51,442 bases of DNA from Chloroflexi bacterium OLB14 (GCA_001567105.1 LMZR01000029.1:1-51442), one strand, 5' to 3'; numbered from the stretch's first letter, positions 1-8,612 are shown. Notes: generated from the letters alone by a model not told the origin. Translations and numbers: made by a program.

Positions 1-2
1 GT

Positions 3-47
3 GGTTTTGAAGTGTGGGTTAATGCGGGCTATCCCGTAGAACCGTAA
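3..47 (+). CDS. 3' end of a gene cut by the window edge, possibly rhodanese-like
   Basis: Fourteen codons are open from the window edge to a TAA. The encoded end, GFEVWVNAGYPVEP, resembles the usual last strand of rhodanese-type sulfurtransferase domains (W, then AGYPV). The TAA overlaps the ATG of the next gene (TAATG), which suggests one transcript with translational coupling. The family guess rests on a very short stretch; only the reading frame and overlap are seen directly. Confidence 0.4.
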   Translation, partial: GFEVWVNAGYPVEP

Positions 48-415
48 TGAAAATTTTAAACCTTCATCATGTGCAACTCGCCATGCCAGCAGGTCAAGAA
101 GATAAAGCACGTGAATTTTATATACACTTACTTGGTTTTGATGAAATCCCCAAGCCGCCCGATTTAGCAAAACGAGGTGGCGTTTGGTTTCAACATCAGC
201 AAGTACAAATTCATTTAGGAATTGAAAAGGATTTTCGTCCTGCCCAAAAAGCACACCCTGCCTTGATTGTAGATTCGTTAGATGAATTTATCACCGCGCT
301 TCAATCCGCTGACCTTGAAATTGATTCTGCTCAACCAGCCTTATCTGGCTTCAAGCGTGTTCACATCTTCGACCCGTTTGGAAATCGTATAGAACTCATG
401 GAAATAATAAAATAA
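47..415 (+). CDS. VOC (glyoxalase/bleomycin resistance) family protein
   Basis: A 122-residue single-domain protein of the vicinal oxygen chelate fold. Candidate metal ligands are His8 in the LHHVQL strand, His56 in QIHLG and Glu116 in RIELME, which matches the family pattern of one ligand near the start of the first strand and a final Glu in the last strand. The length is normal for a half-module that dimerises to form the metal site. Its ATG overlaps the stop of the preceding gene. Substrate cannot be told from sequence; the family includes glyoxalases, dioxygenases and resistance proteins. A strong hairpin terminator follows immediately. Confidence 0.85.
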   Translation: MKILNLHHVQLAMPAGQEDKAREFYIHLLGFDEIPKPPDLAKRGGVWFQHQQVQIHLGIEKDFRPAQKAHPALIVDSLDEFITALQSADLEIDSAQPALSGFKRVHIFDPFGNRIELMEIIK

Positions 416-452
416 AAAAGTACCGCGATATTCATATCGCGGTACTTTTTTA
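414..452. terminator. bidirectional Rho-independent terminator
   Basis: A 12-bp perfect stem (420-431 with 434-445) is flanked by an A-run on the left and a T-run on the right. It can terminate the VOC gene on the plus strand and gcdH from the opposite side. Confidence 0.85.
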
Positions 453-549
453 TAAGATTTGAACTAGAACTTAGGTTAAACCTAAGGTTCAGTTCAAATT
501 TGAAAATATTTTTGAGACGATTGTCTGTGGTCTATCGTCAATCGTCTAA

Positions 550-1831
550 TTACGAAAATGCCTGAATCCCCGTTTGCGCTCTGCCCAAAATCAAAGCATG
601 GACATCGTGCGTGCCTTCATAAGTATTGACTGCTTCCAAATTCATCATGTGACGAATGACGTGAAATTCATCAGAGACGCCATTTCCGCCGTGCATATCG
701 CGTGAGATGCGTGCAATCTCCAAGGCTTTGCCACATGAATTACGTTTGATTAATGAAATCATTTCAGGTGATACTTTATCTTCATCAATCAATCTTCCAA
801 CTCGCAATGCACCTTGTAAGCCTAATGAAATTTCTGTCATCATGTTGGCTAATTTCAATTGAACGATTTGATTCGCCGCCAGTGGACGACCAAATTGTGG
901 ACGGTCTAATGTGTATTGTCTCGCGGCGTGCCAACAAAATTCTGCCGCACCTAATGCTCCCCAAGCAATTCCATAACGTGCTTTATTCAAACATCCAAAC
1001 GGACCTTTCAAACCTTTAACTTCGGGGAAAATATTTTCAGCAGGCACAAAGACTTCATTCATCACCACTTCACCAGTGACGCTAGCACGCAAACTAAATT
1101 TACCTTCAATCTTCGGAGCAGATAAACCTTTCATGCCTTTTTCTAAAATGAAACCGCGAATTTCGCCATCACCGCCGAGGACGGCGTTGTGAGCAAGCTT
1201 GCTCTTTCCGTCGTTGTGAGCAGGCTTGCTCTTTCCGTCGTTGTGGGCAGATTGGCTCTTTCCGCCGTCCTCGGCGGAAAGTTTTGCCCACACTACAAAC
1301 ACATCTGCAATCGGTGAATTGGTGATCCACATTTTATTGCCTTGTAAAATATAACCACCATCTACTTTTTTGGCGCGTGTTTCCATGCTGGCAGGGTCAG
1401 AGCCGTGATTGGGTTCAGTTAATCCAAAACAGCCGACCCATTTTCCGCTGGCTAAGTTAGGTAAATATTTTTTGCGTTGTTCTTCTGTTCCGTAGGTATA
1501 AATCGGATACATCACCAACGAACTTTGCACACTCATGGCAGAACGATAACCGCTATCAACTCGTTCCACTTCACGGGCGATTAATCCATAAGCAACATGA
1601 TTCAAACCCGCGCCTCCATATTCTTCGGGGATGGTTGAGCCTAAAAATCCCAAACTACCCATCTCATCCATGATTTCTCTATGGAAAATTTCGTGACGAT
1701 TGGCTTCGAGAATGCGTGGTTGTAATTTATCCTGACAGTATTTGCGAGCAGTATCACGAATCATTTTTTTCTTCGTCTGTCAGTTGGTCGTTGAGTAAGA
1801 AGGGATCATCCCATTTGAAAGTTTGTTTCAT
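550..1831 (-). CDS. gcdH: glutaryl-CoA dehydrogenase-type acyl-CoA dehydrogenase, frameshifted near its start
   Basis: FAD-dependent acyl-CoA dehydrogenase; the [18 protein letters not shown] end carries the Glu that acts as catalytic base in glutaryl-CoA dehydrogenases, the last acyl-CoA step of lysine and tryptophan breakdown. The uninterrupted frame starts at 1764, but the real start is the ATG at 1831, preceded by GAGG. The first 22 residues ([20 protein letters not shown] and on) match the family N-terminus and join the main frame if the A7 run at 1764-1770 were A6. A second oddity is an extra segment of about 37 residues after [10 protein letters not shown], encoded by an inverted-repeat-bounded tandem array at 1172-1277. 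Relatives go almost straight from VVWAK to [11 protein letters not shown]. The enzyme call is firm; whether the frameshift is real is not. Confidence 0.88.
1172..1277. repeat. palindrome-bounded 3 x 27-bp tandem repeat inside gcdH
   Basis: Two exact 14-bp inverted repeats (CCGCCGAGGACGGC at 1172-1185 and its complement at 1264-1277) enclose three 27-bp units at 1185-1211, 1212-1238 and 1239-1265. The first unit contains the perfect palindrome GAGCAAGCTTGCTC. Units of 27 bp keep the frame and add nine residues each (HNDGKSKPA type). The end motif recurs between genes near 8.56, 13.49 and 44.54 kb. Confidence 0.85.
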
Positions 1832-1910
1832 AAAAACCTCGATATTAGAGAATTAGTAATCAGTATAACGATTGTATCAAATATCAAAGGTAGAAAAAAG
1901 TTAAAGAAAA

Positions 1911-1941
1911 CAGAATCAGATTGACGGTCAGGCATGAAGCG
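1911..1941 (+). repeat. dispersed ~30-bp motif, copy A
   Basis: This stretch starts CAGAATCAGATTGACGGTC and ends CATGAAGCG. Related sequences lie at 16127-16156, 19063-19093, 22653-22682, 30821-30849 and, inverted, at 16775-16804. All begin (C/G)AGAATCA or CCGAATCA and end in GAAGCG or GAGGCG with about 16 variable bases between. Confidence 0.6.
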
Positions 1942-1944
1942 AAA

Positions 1945-1980
1945 AAATAAAAAGAGGATTCGCTTTTGGCAAATCCTCTA
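1945..1980 (-). terminator. terminator of gdhA
   Basis: An 8-bp stem (1953-1960 with 1972-1979) is followed on the minus strand by a T-rich tract. It lies 26 bases after the glutamate dehydrogenase stop. Confidence 0.75.
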
Positions 1981-2005
1981 ATCTCTAATTCTCTAGTCTC
2001 TGCTT

Positions 2006-3304
2006 TTATGCATCGCCTGTTAACCAGCCGCGTAATTCCATTGCTTTAACCACTCGGTCAATTGCAACCATGTAGGCGGCATCGCGTGTGTAAACTTTTT
2101 CTTGCAAACTGCGATCCAATACAGCGTGAAAGGCAGAAGTCATTTTTTGGTCTAGGCGTTGTAACACTTCTTCTTTTGCCCAGTAATAATTCATGTCATT
2201 TTGTACTTGTTCAAAATACGAAACAGTAACACCACCAGAATTGCATAGAAAATCTGGAATGACAAAAACTTTATTTTTCTTGAGAATTTCATCAGCTTCG
2301 GGCGTAGTAGGTCCATTTGCACCTTCGGCAATCAACTTAACACCTTTAGACATTTTCTTTACTGTATCCCCTGTTATCTGACCTTCTAATGCGGCAGGGA
2401 TGATGACATCTACATCGGCTTCGATCCATTTATCACCATCATCTACCTTGTAGCCTGCGTCTAATGCTTTTTTCTTATCCACTGTTCCGTATTGATCAAC
2501 AATAGAAATCAAAAAGCGTGGGTCAATGCCGCCTTTTTTGCTGTAAGTGTATGCTTTTTTATCGTGACGGTCATAACATGAAATACAAGCCACTGTGCCA
2601 CCTAAAATTTCAACAAAGCCAATGGCGGCATATTGAGAGACGTTTCCAAAACCTTGCAGTGATGCCACAGCTTTTTTAGGATTCATTTTGAGATGTTTCA
2701 TGGCTTCACGTACGTTATAAATTACGCCATAGCCTGTGGCTTCGGTGCGCCCTAACGAGCCACCACCACCAACTGGTTTACCAGTGAAAACGCCTGGTGT
2801 GTATTCGCCAACCAAACGTGAATACTCATCCATCATCCAGCCCATCATTTGTGAGTTGGTGCCCACATCTGGTGCTGGCACATCATTGCGTGGACCAATA
2901 TTCTTCCACATCGCTCGCACCCAACCTCGGCATAAGGCTTCTTTTTCATTGACTGATAAAGTAGATGGGTCAACAACAACGCCACCTTTACCGCCACCAA
3001 GTGGAATATCCGCCACAGCACATTTCCAAGTCATCCACGTTGCTAAAGCACGCACGGTATCTAATGTTTCATCTGCCGCAAAACGAATGCCACCTTTATT
3101 TGGTCCGCGTGCATCGTTATGTTGCACACGAAAACCTTGAAAAACTTTTAACGAGCCATTATCCATTCGCACTGGAATACGAAAAGAATATTCTCTTTGG
3201 GGCCAGCGCAAAATTTCCGCAATTTCAGTATCTAGTTTGAGTTGCTTTGCAACAGTATCAAACTGAATTTGTGCCATATCAAACGCATTGATTTTTCCAG
3301 CCAT
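2006..3304 (-). CDS. gdhA: glutamate dehydrogenase (Glu/Leu/Phe/Val family)
   Basis: A 432-residue enzyme that interconverts glutamate with 2-oxoglutarate and ammonia in the cytoplasm. The catalytic lysine lies in PLGGGKGGVVVDP (Lys106), with the substrate segment KGGIRF at about 70-75 and the APDVGT motif after it. The dinucleotide domain contains the LQGFGNVSQYAA fold motif. The length matches the hexameric bacterial family. An AGGAGA ribosome site precedes the ATG. A terminator follows the stop, so gcdH downstream is a separate unit. Cofactor preference (NAD or NADP) is not clear. It links the TCA cycle genes elsewhere in the window to nitrogen metabolism. Confidence 0.95.
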   Translation of the reverse strand: MAGKINAFDMAQIQFDTVAKQLKLDTEIAEILRWPQREYSFRIPVRMDNGSLKVFQGFRVQHNDARGPNKGGIRFAADETLDTVRALATWMTWKCAVADIPLGGGKGGVVVDPSTLSVNEKEALCRGWVRAMWKNIGPRNDVPAPDVGTNSQMMGWMMDEYSRLVGEYTPGVFTGKPVGGGGSLGRTEATGYGVIYNVREAMKHLKMNPKKAVASLQGFGNVSQYAAIGFVEILGGTVACISCYDRHDKKAYTYSKKGGIDPRFLISIVDQYGTVDKKKALDAGYKVDDGDKWIEADVDVIIPAALEGQITGDTVKKMSKGVKLIAEGANGPTTPEADEILKKNKVFVIPDFLCNSGGVTVSYFEQVQNDMNYYWAKEEVLQRLDQKMTSAFHAVLDRSLQEKVYTRDAAYMVAIDRVVKAMELRGWLTGDA

Positions 3305-3366
3305 ACGTCATCTCCTAAATTTATTTTTTTTTAATGGGTTGACTTACGACCCAATTCTACCGCTCT

Positions 3367-4134
3367 TTATTCATACTTTGGTAGGCGCTTTTCAAAGAAT
3401 GCTTTTACACCTTCTCGATGGCTAGCCGACTTCCCTGCTTCATCTTGCAGGATACCTTCATTGGCTAGCACACTTTCCAAATTTGGGAAAACTGCTTGGT
3501 TAAACGCCTGTTTACCTAAAGCAAACGCCTCACGCGGACCTGCAACTAGTTCCTGCACTTTAGACTTGATCAAACTCTGATAATTAAACCCCCCTACTTG
3601 ATTAACGATACCCCATTCGTAAGCCAATTGTGCTGAAATTTTTTTATTGGAATAAAAATATTCTTGCGCTCTACCCAGCCCAATATAATGTGGCAAAAAT
3701 AAAGACACCCCAGAATCGGGTGCAAGCCCAATACCACTAAAGCCCACCACAAAATATGCACTTGATTTTGCAATGCGTAAATCACAAGCCAATGCGATTC
3801 CAAATGCCGCACCTGCGCAAGCCCCATTAATGGCGGCAATAACAGGTTTGCCCATTTTTCTAATTTGTAAAATTAATGGGTTATATGTTTCATCCAAATG
3901 TTGGCGATAGGAAATCGCTTCGCCTTGTTTCATTTCTTTAATATCTTGCCCCGCGCTAAAGGTATTGCCCGAACCTGTGATGACAATACACTTTACATGT
4001 GAATCATTTTCTGCTTTGATTAATTCTCTCAATAAAGTTTGTACCATTTCAGTATTGAAAGCATTAGCACGCTCAGGGTAGGATAACGTTAGAGTTGCAC
4101 AACCAGCTTGAAAGTCATAAAGAAGCGCTAACAT
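3367..4134 (-). CDS. enoyl-CoA hydratase/isomerase family protein
   Basis: A 255-residue crotonase-fold protein of the size usual for monofunctional enoyl-CoA hydratases and isomerases. The oxyanion-hole segments GNTFSAGQDIKEM and GACAGAAFGIALACDLRIA are present, followed by FSGIGLAPDSG. The AGQDIKEM form, with Asp-Ile-Lys after the first glycine turn, is common in paaG-like members, but the exact substrate is not determinable. AGGAGA precedes the ATG. The gap to gdhA is only about 60 bases, so the two could share a transcript; a strong hairpin upstream isolates it from the gene at 4191-4556. Confidence 0.9.
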   Translation of the reverse strand: MLALLYDFQAGCATLTLSYPERANAFNTEMVQTLLRELIKAENDSHVKCIVITGSGNTFSAGQDIKEMKQGEAISYRQHLDETYNPLILQIRKMGKPVIAAINGACAGAAFGIALACDLRIAKSSAYFVVGFSGIGLAPDSGVSLFLPHYIGLGRAQEYFYSNKKISAQLAYEWGIVNQVGGFNYQSLIKSKVQELVAGPREAFALGKQAFNQAVFPNLESVLANEGILQDEAGKSASHREGVKAFFEKRLPKYE

Positions 4135-4148
4135 ATTTTCTCCTAAAA

Positions 4149-4187
4149 AATAAGCCTCCGAGGTCTTAAAGACCTCGGAGGCTTATT
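4149..4187. terminator. 19-bp perfect hairpin terminator
   Basis: Arms at 4149-4167 and 4169-4187 are exact complements. It follows the stop of the minus-strand gene at 4191-4556 and precedes the enoyl-CoA hydratase. Confidence 0.8.
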
Positions 4188-4190
4188 TTA

Positions 4191-4556
4191 CTAATCTGTC
4201 AAATCATCATCAAATAGGTCATCATCATTGCTATCGGTTTCATATTCAATAGATTCGCCATCTAAATGAACCCACAACAACAACACATGTCCTTCTTGCG
4301 TTTCTACATTTCTTGCGGCAAGAATAGGAGCAGTTTGTTCAAGCCCCATTTCGTTGCGATAATGCAAATGAATTGTATTTTTATTATGCCATGCGTTGTA
4401 ACAGCGTTCTACTAAAGCATTACCATTGAATGTGCGTAAACGCGTAAGTGCAGGCACAGAAAGTTTCGGGCTTTCGTTCAAACCCATTGCCCAACCGTCA
4501 TTAACATGCTCAAAGATTGGGGGCGGTCCTTCAATAATTGTAATTTTATCGTCCAT
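4191..4556 (-). CDS. hypothetical protein with acidic tail
   Basis: A 121-residue soluble protein not assigned to a family. The body is mixed alpha/beta in appearance, with no signal peptide or membrane segment. The last 15 residues are almost all Asp, Asn, Ser and Leu/Phe (SNDDDLFDDDLTD). The start has only a weak CAGG ribosome site. It is read away from the kinase-like gene at 4677, so the two share an upstream region. The reading frame is well formed and ends at a strong terminator, so it is probably a real gene of unknown role. Confidence 0.7.
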   Translation of the reverse strand: MDDKITIIEGPPPIFEHVNDGWAMGLNESPKLSVPALTRLRTFNGNALVERCYNAWHNKNTIHLHYRNEMGLEQTAPILAARNVETQEGHVLLLWVHLDGESIEYETDSNDDDLFDDDLTD

Positions 4557-4664
4557 AGTTTTATACCTGACAGAATCCTACCACAAGTATATAGGGAAAA
4601 CCTTTCAGAATATTATTAGAATTTTACAAATATTTAAGGTGAGTGTTTGCTCTTGCAATGGGAA

Positions 4665-4670
4665 TATAAT
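4665..4670 (+). promoter_or_regulatory. TATAAT -10 box six bases before an ATG (leaderless)
   Basis: TATAAT is followed by six bases and then the ATG at 4677, so transcription would start at or next to the A of the start codon. No ribosome site and no clear -35 box are seen. Confidence 0.5.
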
Positions 4671-4676
4671 TAATCT

Positions 4677-5303
4677 ATGCCTAAGCTGACACCTAAAATC
4701 ATTCTTGAAGGTACACGCTTAACCTTCAAAACTGATATTGCTTTTGCTTTGAATGAACATCCAAGAATTGTTGGTCCACGCAAGTATAAGTATCATTCGC
4801 CGCTCATTTCTGGAGAATGGTGTGCGTTTACAAACTTTCCATGGGGGCGTGGATTAATTAACTTTGAACCACACGAAGAATCATTGGCAATGGAAACCTA
4901 TGAAACGTGGGTGAAGTTATTTGAATTACAAAAATATTATTCATGGATCGTTGACCGCTTTCATGTATCAACTCGCATGTATCAGTTAAGAGCGTATAAC
5001 AAAAATTACGATTTTCGTTGGTTAGAAGAAAGATTACTGCCTTTGAATTTTCGGCTGGTGTTATTAACTCGTTCGCCAGAATCTTTTGAATCCGCTAGAG
5101 CCGAAAGACTCAAAGTATCTGGTAATCCATCACAATATGATGATTTGAATCTCTTTATCGAAGAACAAAAGTTAATTCATCAACTCGCTGATGAATCGCT
5201 TCTGCCTACGTTGAAACTTGATATTTCAGACAACAACATTTCTCTTGCCGTTGAAAAAATTGCCGACTGGATGGCGTCCAGTGGCGGGTTGTATATGGAT
5301 TAA
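4677..5303 (+). CDS. P-loop nucleoside/nucleotide kinase-like protein with degenerate Walker A
   Basis: A 208-residue protein. Its opening strand and turn, IILEGTRLTFKT (residues 8-19), has the spacing of a Walker A loop (G, five residues, K, T), but Phe17 replaces the usual Gly before Lys18. DRFHVS at 93-98 resembles the DR motif of thymidylate and deoxynucleoside kinases, and FRLVLLTRSPESFESARAERLK resembles the strand plus lid region of the same group. This suggests a divergent or non-catalytic dTMP-kinase-like fold. The mRNA is probably leaderless. It is followed 70 bases later by a Ser/Thr kinase that has its own promoter. The function is an inference from motif spacing only. Confidence 0.6.
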   Translation: MPKLTPKIILEGTRLTFKTDIAFALNEHPRIVGPRKYKYHSPLISGEWCAFTNFPWGRGLINFEPHEESLAMETYETWVKLFELQKYYSWIVDRFHVSTRMYQLRAYNKNYDFRWLEERLLPLNFRLVLLTRSPESFESARAERLKVSGNPSQYDDLNLFIEEQKLIHQLADESLLPTLKLDISDNNISLAVEKIADWMASSGGLYMD

Positions 5304-5332
5304 TCCGCTTTGTTTTTGCAACATTTTTATTC

Positions 5333-5361
5333 TTGCGCCCATGCCACCGACTAGGTATACT
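5333..5361 (+). promoter_or_regulatory. promoter of the Ser/Thr kinase gene
   Basis: TTGCGC at 5333-5338, a 17-base spacer and TATACT at 5356-5361 put the start of transcription within a few bases of the ATG at 5373. No ribosome site fits between them. Confidence 0.6.
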
Positions 5362-5372
5362 ATAGCCTACTT

Positions 5373-7466
5373 ATGGCTACCCCCGAAAAAATTGGGCGTT
5401 ACGAAATCAAATCCGAACTTGGGCGTGGAGGTTTTGCTACTGTCTATTTAGCATACGACCCTCTCTTTGAACGCAATGTGGCAATCAAATTTTTGCCACC
5501 TGAATTAATTCACGCCGACCCACAATTTCGTGCTCGCTTTGAACGTGAAACAAAAATCATTGCCCAACTAGAACATCCAGCCATTGTGCCTGTGTACGAT
5601 GTAGGCGAAGAAAATCATCAACCATATTTTGTCATGCGTCACATGGGTGGCGGTTCGCTTTCAGACAAAATAAAGACTAAAACCTATACCATTCAAGAAG
5701 CCGTTAAGTTACTAGAGCAAATTGCCCCAGGTTTAGATGAAGCTCACAGTAAAGGTATTGTTCATCGAGACTTAAAACCCGCCAATATTTTATTCACCAG
5801 CAATGGCTTGCCTCTTATTTCAGATTTTGGCATTGCAAAATTTTCACAAGGCGAAGGTAGCAATGTAACAGGCAGTGCCATCATCGGAACACCTGCTTAC
5901 ATGGCTCCCGAACAAGCCTCCGGCGAAGGGGTAGATGGTCGAACTGATATTTATGCATTAGGTGTCATCTTATATGAAATGGTGACTGGAAAACAACCCT
6001 ACCAAGCCGATACACCTTTAGGCTTGGCAATTAAACACGTTACCGAACCTGTGCCACATATTCTAGAAGCCGACCCCAGCCTGCCAACATGGATGGAAAA
6101 AGTCATCTCTACTGCTATGGCAAAAGATAAAGATGACCGCTTCGGCACGGCTGTTGAGCTGGTCGAAACCATCAAAGCTTTCATTCGCGGAGAAACCCCT
6201 CCAGAAAAAAAGAATGCCGCCACAGAAAAGCTAGCACCCTTTAACAAAACAACCATTACAAAAAAGCACAAACCACAAAACGCACCCGACCGACATCGCC
6301 GTTGGTCTCCTTTTGCTATAGGAGCATTACTGCTAGGCGCACTAGTTCTTTTTGGAGGCATATTTGCCTACGGAGAAGAAATCTTTCAACTTATACAGCC
6401 TTCCGCAACTAGCCCAATTGCCTCAACCCCAGCAAACACCATTACCCCATTGGTAATTCAAATTACTGCTACACCCGCCATTATAGAAACAGCCGCCCCC
6501 ACTACACAAATAGTTTCTACACTCACCTCACAACCTACTTCAAACCTACCCATACTCGGCGGTGCAGACAAAATTGCCTTCCTAAGATCCAACGAAGTTT
6601 GGATTTCCAACATAGACGGCTCTGACCCAACCCAATTAACAACAGATGGCGTAGAAAAATTCAACTTACAATGGCTACCCGATGGAAATACAATTTTATA
6701 CATGAGTGGCAAAAGCGTAAAAACAGTTGATATCGAAACCCTACGCGAAGAAATAATTATGAGCTACCCTGTGGCTGAAAACTTCGAATCATTCCAAGTT
6801 TCACCCGATGGCACCCAAGCCGCAATTGCAGTCAATCGCGAATTATTTGTAGTACCATTCAATGTCGAAAAACTACGTCAAGTAAGCAACCGAAACCACC
6901 TACTCGAATTAAAAGGCTGCATATTCTACGACAAATTCGCAGTCACCGACGCCCTGTGGTCAGATGATGGCACAAAATTAGCACTCAAAGTATTCGCCAA
7001 CAAAGGCGGTATCCGTGTAGATGAAATTCGCATCGTTGATATTCAAAAATGCGACAAATCAACCTTTGAACCACTTGATGAATTCCCACTTGGGCGCTTC
7101 AACTTTAGCGACACCATCGAAAACTTTGATTGGGATGGCAACTTACTCTTCTACATGAATAGCCCCAAACGCAATGGCGGTTTTGGCGACCTACTTTTCT
7201 ACAACGGCTACACCCACAAATTTGAATTTCAAGCACCTTACGAAGGCAACTGTTGCTATCGAGATGCTTCCTTTAGCCCCGACGGCAAATTTATCATCTT
7301 CGCATTTCAAGATATTCGTCTCGGCGTAGAAAGCCCAATCAATTTATACTACTACCCAATCGACTCACTCGGCACAAAACGCATTTTAGAGCCATTACCA
7401 CTACCCAAAAACTTTTTCACCATACGTGATGAAGCCCCAATGCCAGTCCTAAGACCTGCCCGCTAA
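5373..7466 (+). CDS. transmembrane Ser/Thr protein kinase with extracytoplasmic TolB/PD40-like propeller
   Basis: A 697-residue PknB-type receptor kinase. The kinase domain occupies about 10-275: glycine loop GRGGFATVY at 18-26, VAIK with Lys39, HRDLKPAN at 131-138, DFG at 151-153 and GTPAYMAPEQ at 172-181. All catalytic residues are present. A basic linker leads to one membrane helix at about 311-333, then a Thr/Pro-rich spacer, then repeated blades from about 394 (VWISNIDGSDPTQLTTDG, SPDGTQAAIAV, SPDGKFIIFAF) typical of TolB/PD40 propellers. The propeller should face outward and could sense a ligand, passing the signal to the inner kinase domain. It has its own promoter and practically no leader. 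Its substrate proteins are unknown. Confidence 0.93.
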   Translation: MATPEKIGRYEIKSELGRGGFATVYLAYDPLFERNVAIKFLPPELIHADPQFRARFERETKIIAQLEHPAIVPVYDVGEENHQPYFVMRHMGGGSLSDKIKTKTYTIQEAVKLLEQIAPGLDEAHSKGIVHRDLKPANILFTSNGLPLISDFGIAKFSQGEGSNVTGSAIIGTPAYMAPEQASGEGVDGRTDIYALGVILYEMVTGKQPYQADTPLGLAIKHVTEPVPHILEADPSLPTWMEKVISTAMAKDKDDRFGTAVELVETIKAFIRGETPPEKKNAATEKLAPFNKTTITKKHKPQNAPDRHRRWSPFAIGALLLGALVLFGGIFAYGEEIFQLIQPSATSPIASTPANTITPLVIQITATPAIIETAAPTTQIVSTLTSQPTSNLPILGGADKIAFLRSNEVWISNIDGSDPTQLTTDGVEKFNLQWLPDGNTILYMSGKSVKTVDIETLREEIIMSYPVAENFESFQVSPDGTQAAIAVNRELFVVPFNVEKLRQVSNRNHLLELKGCIFYDKFAVTDALWSDDGTKLALKVFANKGGIRVDEIRIVDIQKCDKSTFEPLDEFPLGRFNFSDTIENFDWDGNLLFYMNSPKRNGGFGDLLFYNGYTHKFEFQAPYEGNCCYRDASFSPDGKFIIFAFQDIRLGVESPINLYYYPIDSLGTKRILEPLPLPKNFFTIRDEAPMPVLRPAR

Positions 7467-7473
7467 ACACCAT

Positions 7474-8532
7474 CTACAGACCTCTCAAAATCTTTTTCGC
7501 CAAACCAGGTCCCTCATAAATCATCCCCGTATAAATTTGAATCAACGTCGCCCCAGCATCGAGGCGGCGTTTTGCATCATCAACATTCATAATTCCACCC
7601 ACACTCACAATTGGAATTTTCCCACCAATTCTTTTTACTGCTTGATGAAGAACCGCTTCACTCCTAGCTGATAGTGGTTTACCGCTCAGCCCACCTGATT
7701 CTAGCTGATAGTTTGACTTTAATCCCTCACGTCCAACCGTTGTATTATTAACAATAACACCATCCATTTTAGAATCAAGAATTACATCAATCGCATCGTC
7801 TAATTCTGCTTCAGTTAAATCTGGGGCAAGTTTTACTAACACCGGTATTTTCTTTTCTAAATTTTTTTCTTCTATTTTTCTCTGGGCATCAATTTGTTTT
7901 AACAAAACTTGCAAAGCATGTTTGCCTTGTAAATTTCGTAGCCCCACTGTATTGGGCGAACTGACATTAATCGTCAAATAATCAGCATAAGCACAAAGCA
8001 ACTGCATCAGAGATAAATAATCTAACACTGCTTCTTCATTAGGGGTGGATTTATTTTTACCGAGATTGATTCCCAAAATAATATTTGCACTTCTCCAACG
8101 TGCAATAATCAATTTTGAAAACGGACTAATTTTTTCAAGAGGTTTAATTTTTTGGCTAACATAATCTGCCCCAAAACTCGGAAAGCCCATACGATTGATA
8201 ACTGCTTCATCTTCAATTAAACGAAAGACTCTCGGTTTAGGATTCCCCTCTTGTGCTAAAGGAGTCACCGTGCCAATTTCTACATGACCAAACCCCAGCA
8301 TTGCCAAGCCATTAATTGCAACGCCATTTTTGTCATAGCCTGCCGCCACCCCTATTGGATTCTTAAATGTAAACCCAAATGCCTCCACTGGTTTTGATTT
8401 TGTTTTATAAATTTGTTTGAGCAATAAATTAGAAAGTGAGAAGTTCCCCGTAATCCGTAATGAATGAAGCGTAATAGCATGAGCAAGTTCAGGGTCAAAC
8501 TTAAAGAGCAAAGGGCGAATGATTTTATACAT
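7474..8532 (-). CDS. pyrD: dihydroorotate dehydrogenase (quinone), class 2
   Basis: A 352-residue FMN enzyme oxidising dihydroorotate to orotate, the fourth step of UMP synthesis. The N-terminal helix pair (MYKIIRPLLFKFDPELAHAI) is the class 2 membrane-contact extension. FKNPIGVAAGYDKNG binds FMN, and NVSSPNTVGLRNLQGK carries the catalytic Ser that marks class 2 enzymes. VNNTTVGREGL and the IVSVGGIM phosphate-binding turn follow. Class 2 enzymes pass electrons to quinone at the membrane, which fits the respiratory sdh operon elsewhere in the window. It converges with the kinase gene, whose stop is only 8 bases away. Confidence 0.95.
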   Translation of the reverse strand: MYKIIRPLLFKFDPELAHAITLHSLRITGNFSLSNLLLKQIYKTKSKPVEAFGFTFKNPIGVAAGYDKNGVAINGLAMLGFGHVEIGTVTPLAQEGNPKPRVFRLIEDEAVINRMGFPSFGADYVSQKIKPLEKISPFSKLIIARWRSANIILGINLGKNKSTPNEEAVLDYLSLMQLLCAYADYLTINVSSPNTVGLRNLQGKHALQVLLKQIDAQRKIEEKNLEKKIPVLVKLAPDLTEAELDDAIDVILDSKMDGVIVNNTTVGREGLKSNYQLESGGLSGKPLSARSEAVLHQAVKRIGGKIPIVSVGGIMNVDDAKRRLDAGATLIQIYTGMIYEGPGLAKKILRGL

Positions 8533-8553
8533 AATAATTCAATTATCTATTCT

Positions 8554-8612
8554 GCTCCCCGCGCGTCCTCGGCGTGGGGCTGATTATCAAAAATAAGCCG
8601 CCAAAGACGGCG
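8554..8612. repeat. intergenic palindromic repeat pair
   Basis: A GC-rich palindrome with the GCGTCCTCGGCG core at 8554-8580 is followed by GCCGCCAAAGACGGCG at 8597-8612. The core is a variant of the element whose inverted copies bound the insertion in gcdH. Confidence 0.6.

Noticed and set aside
2736..3140. Long plus-strand open frame within gdhA
   Set aside because: It is the shadow of a well-supported gene on the other strand; its protein has no recognisable features.
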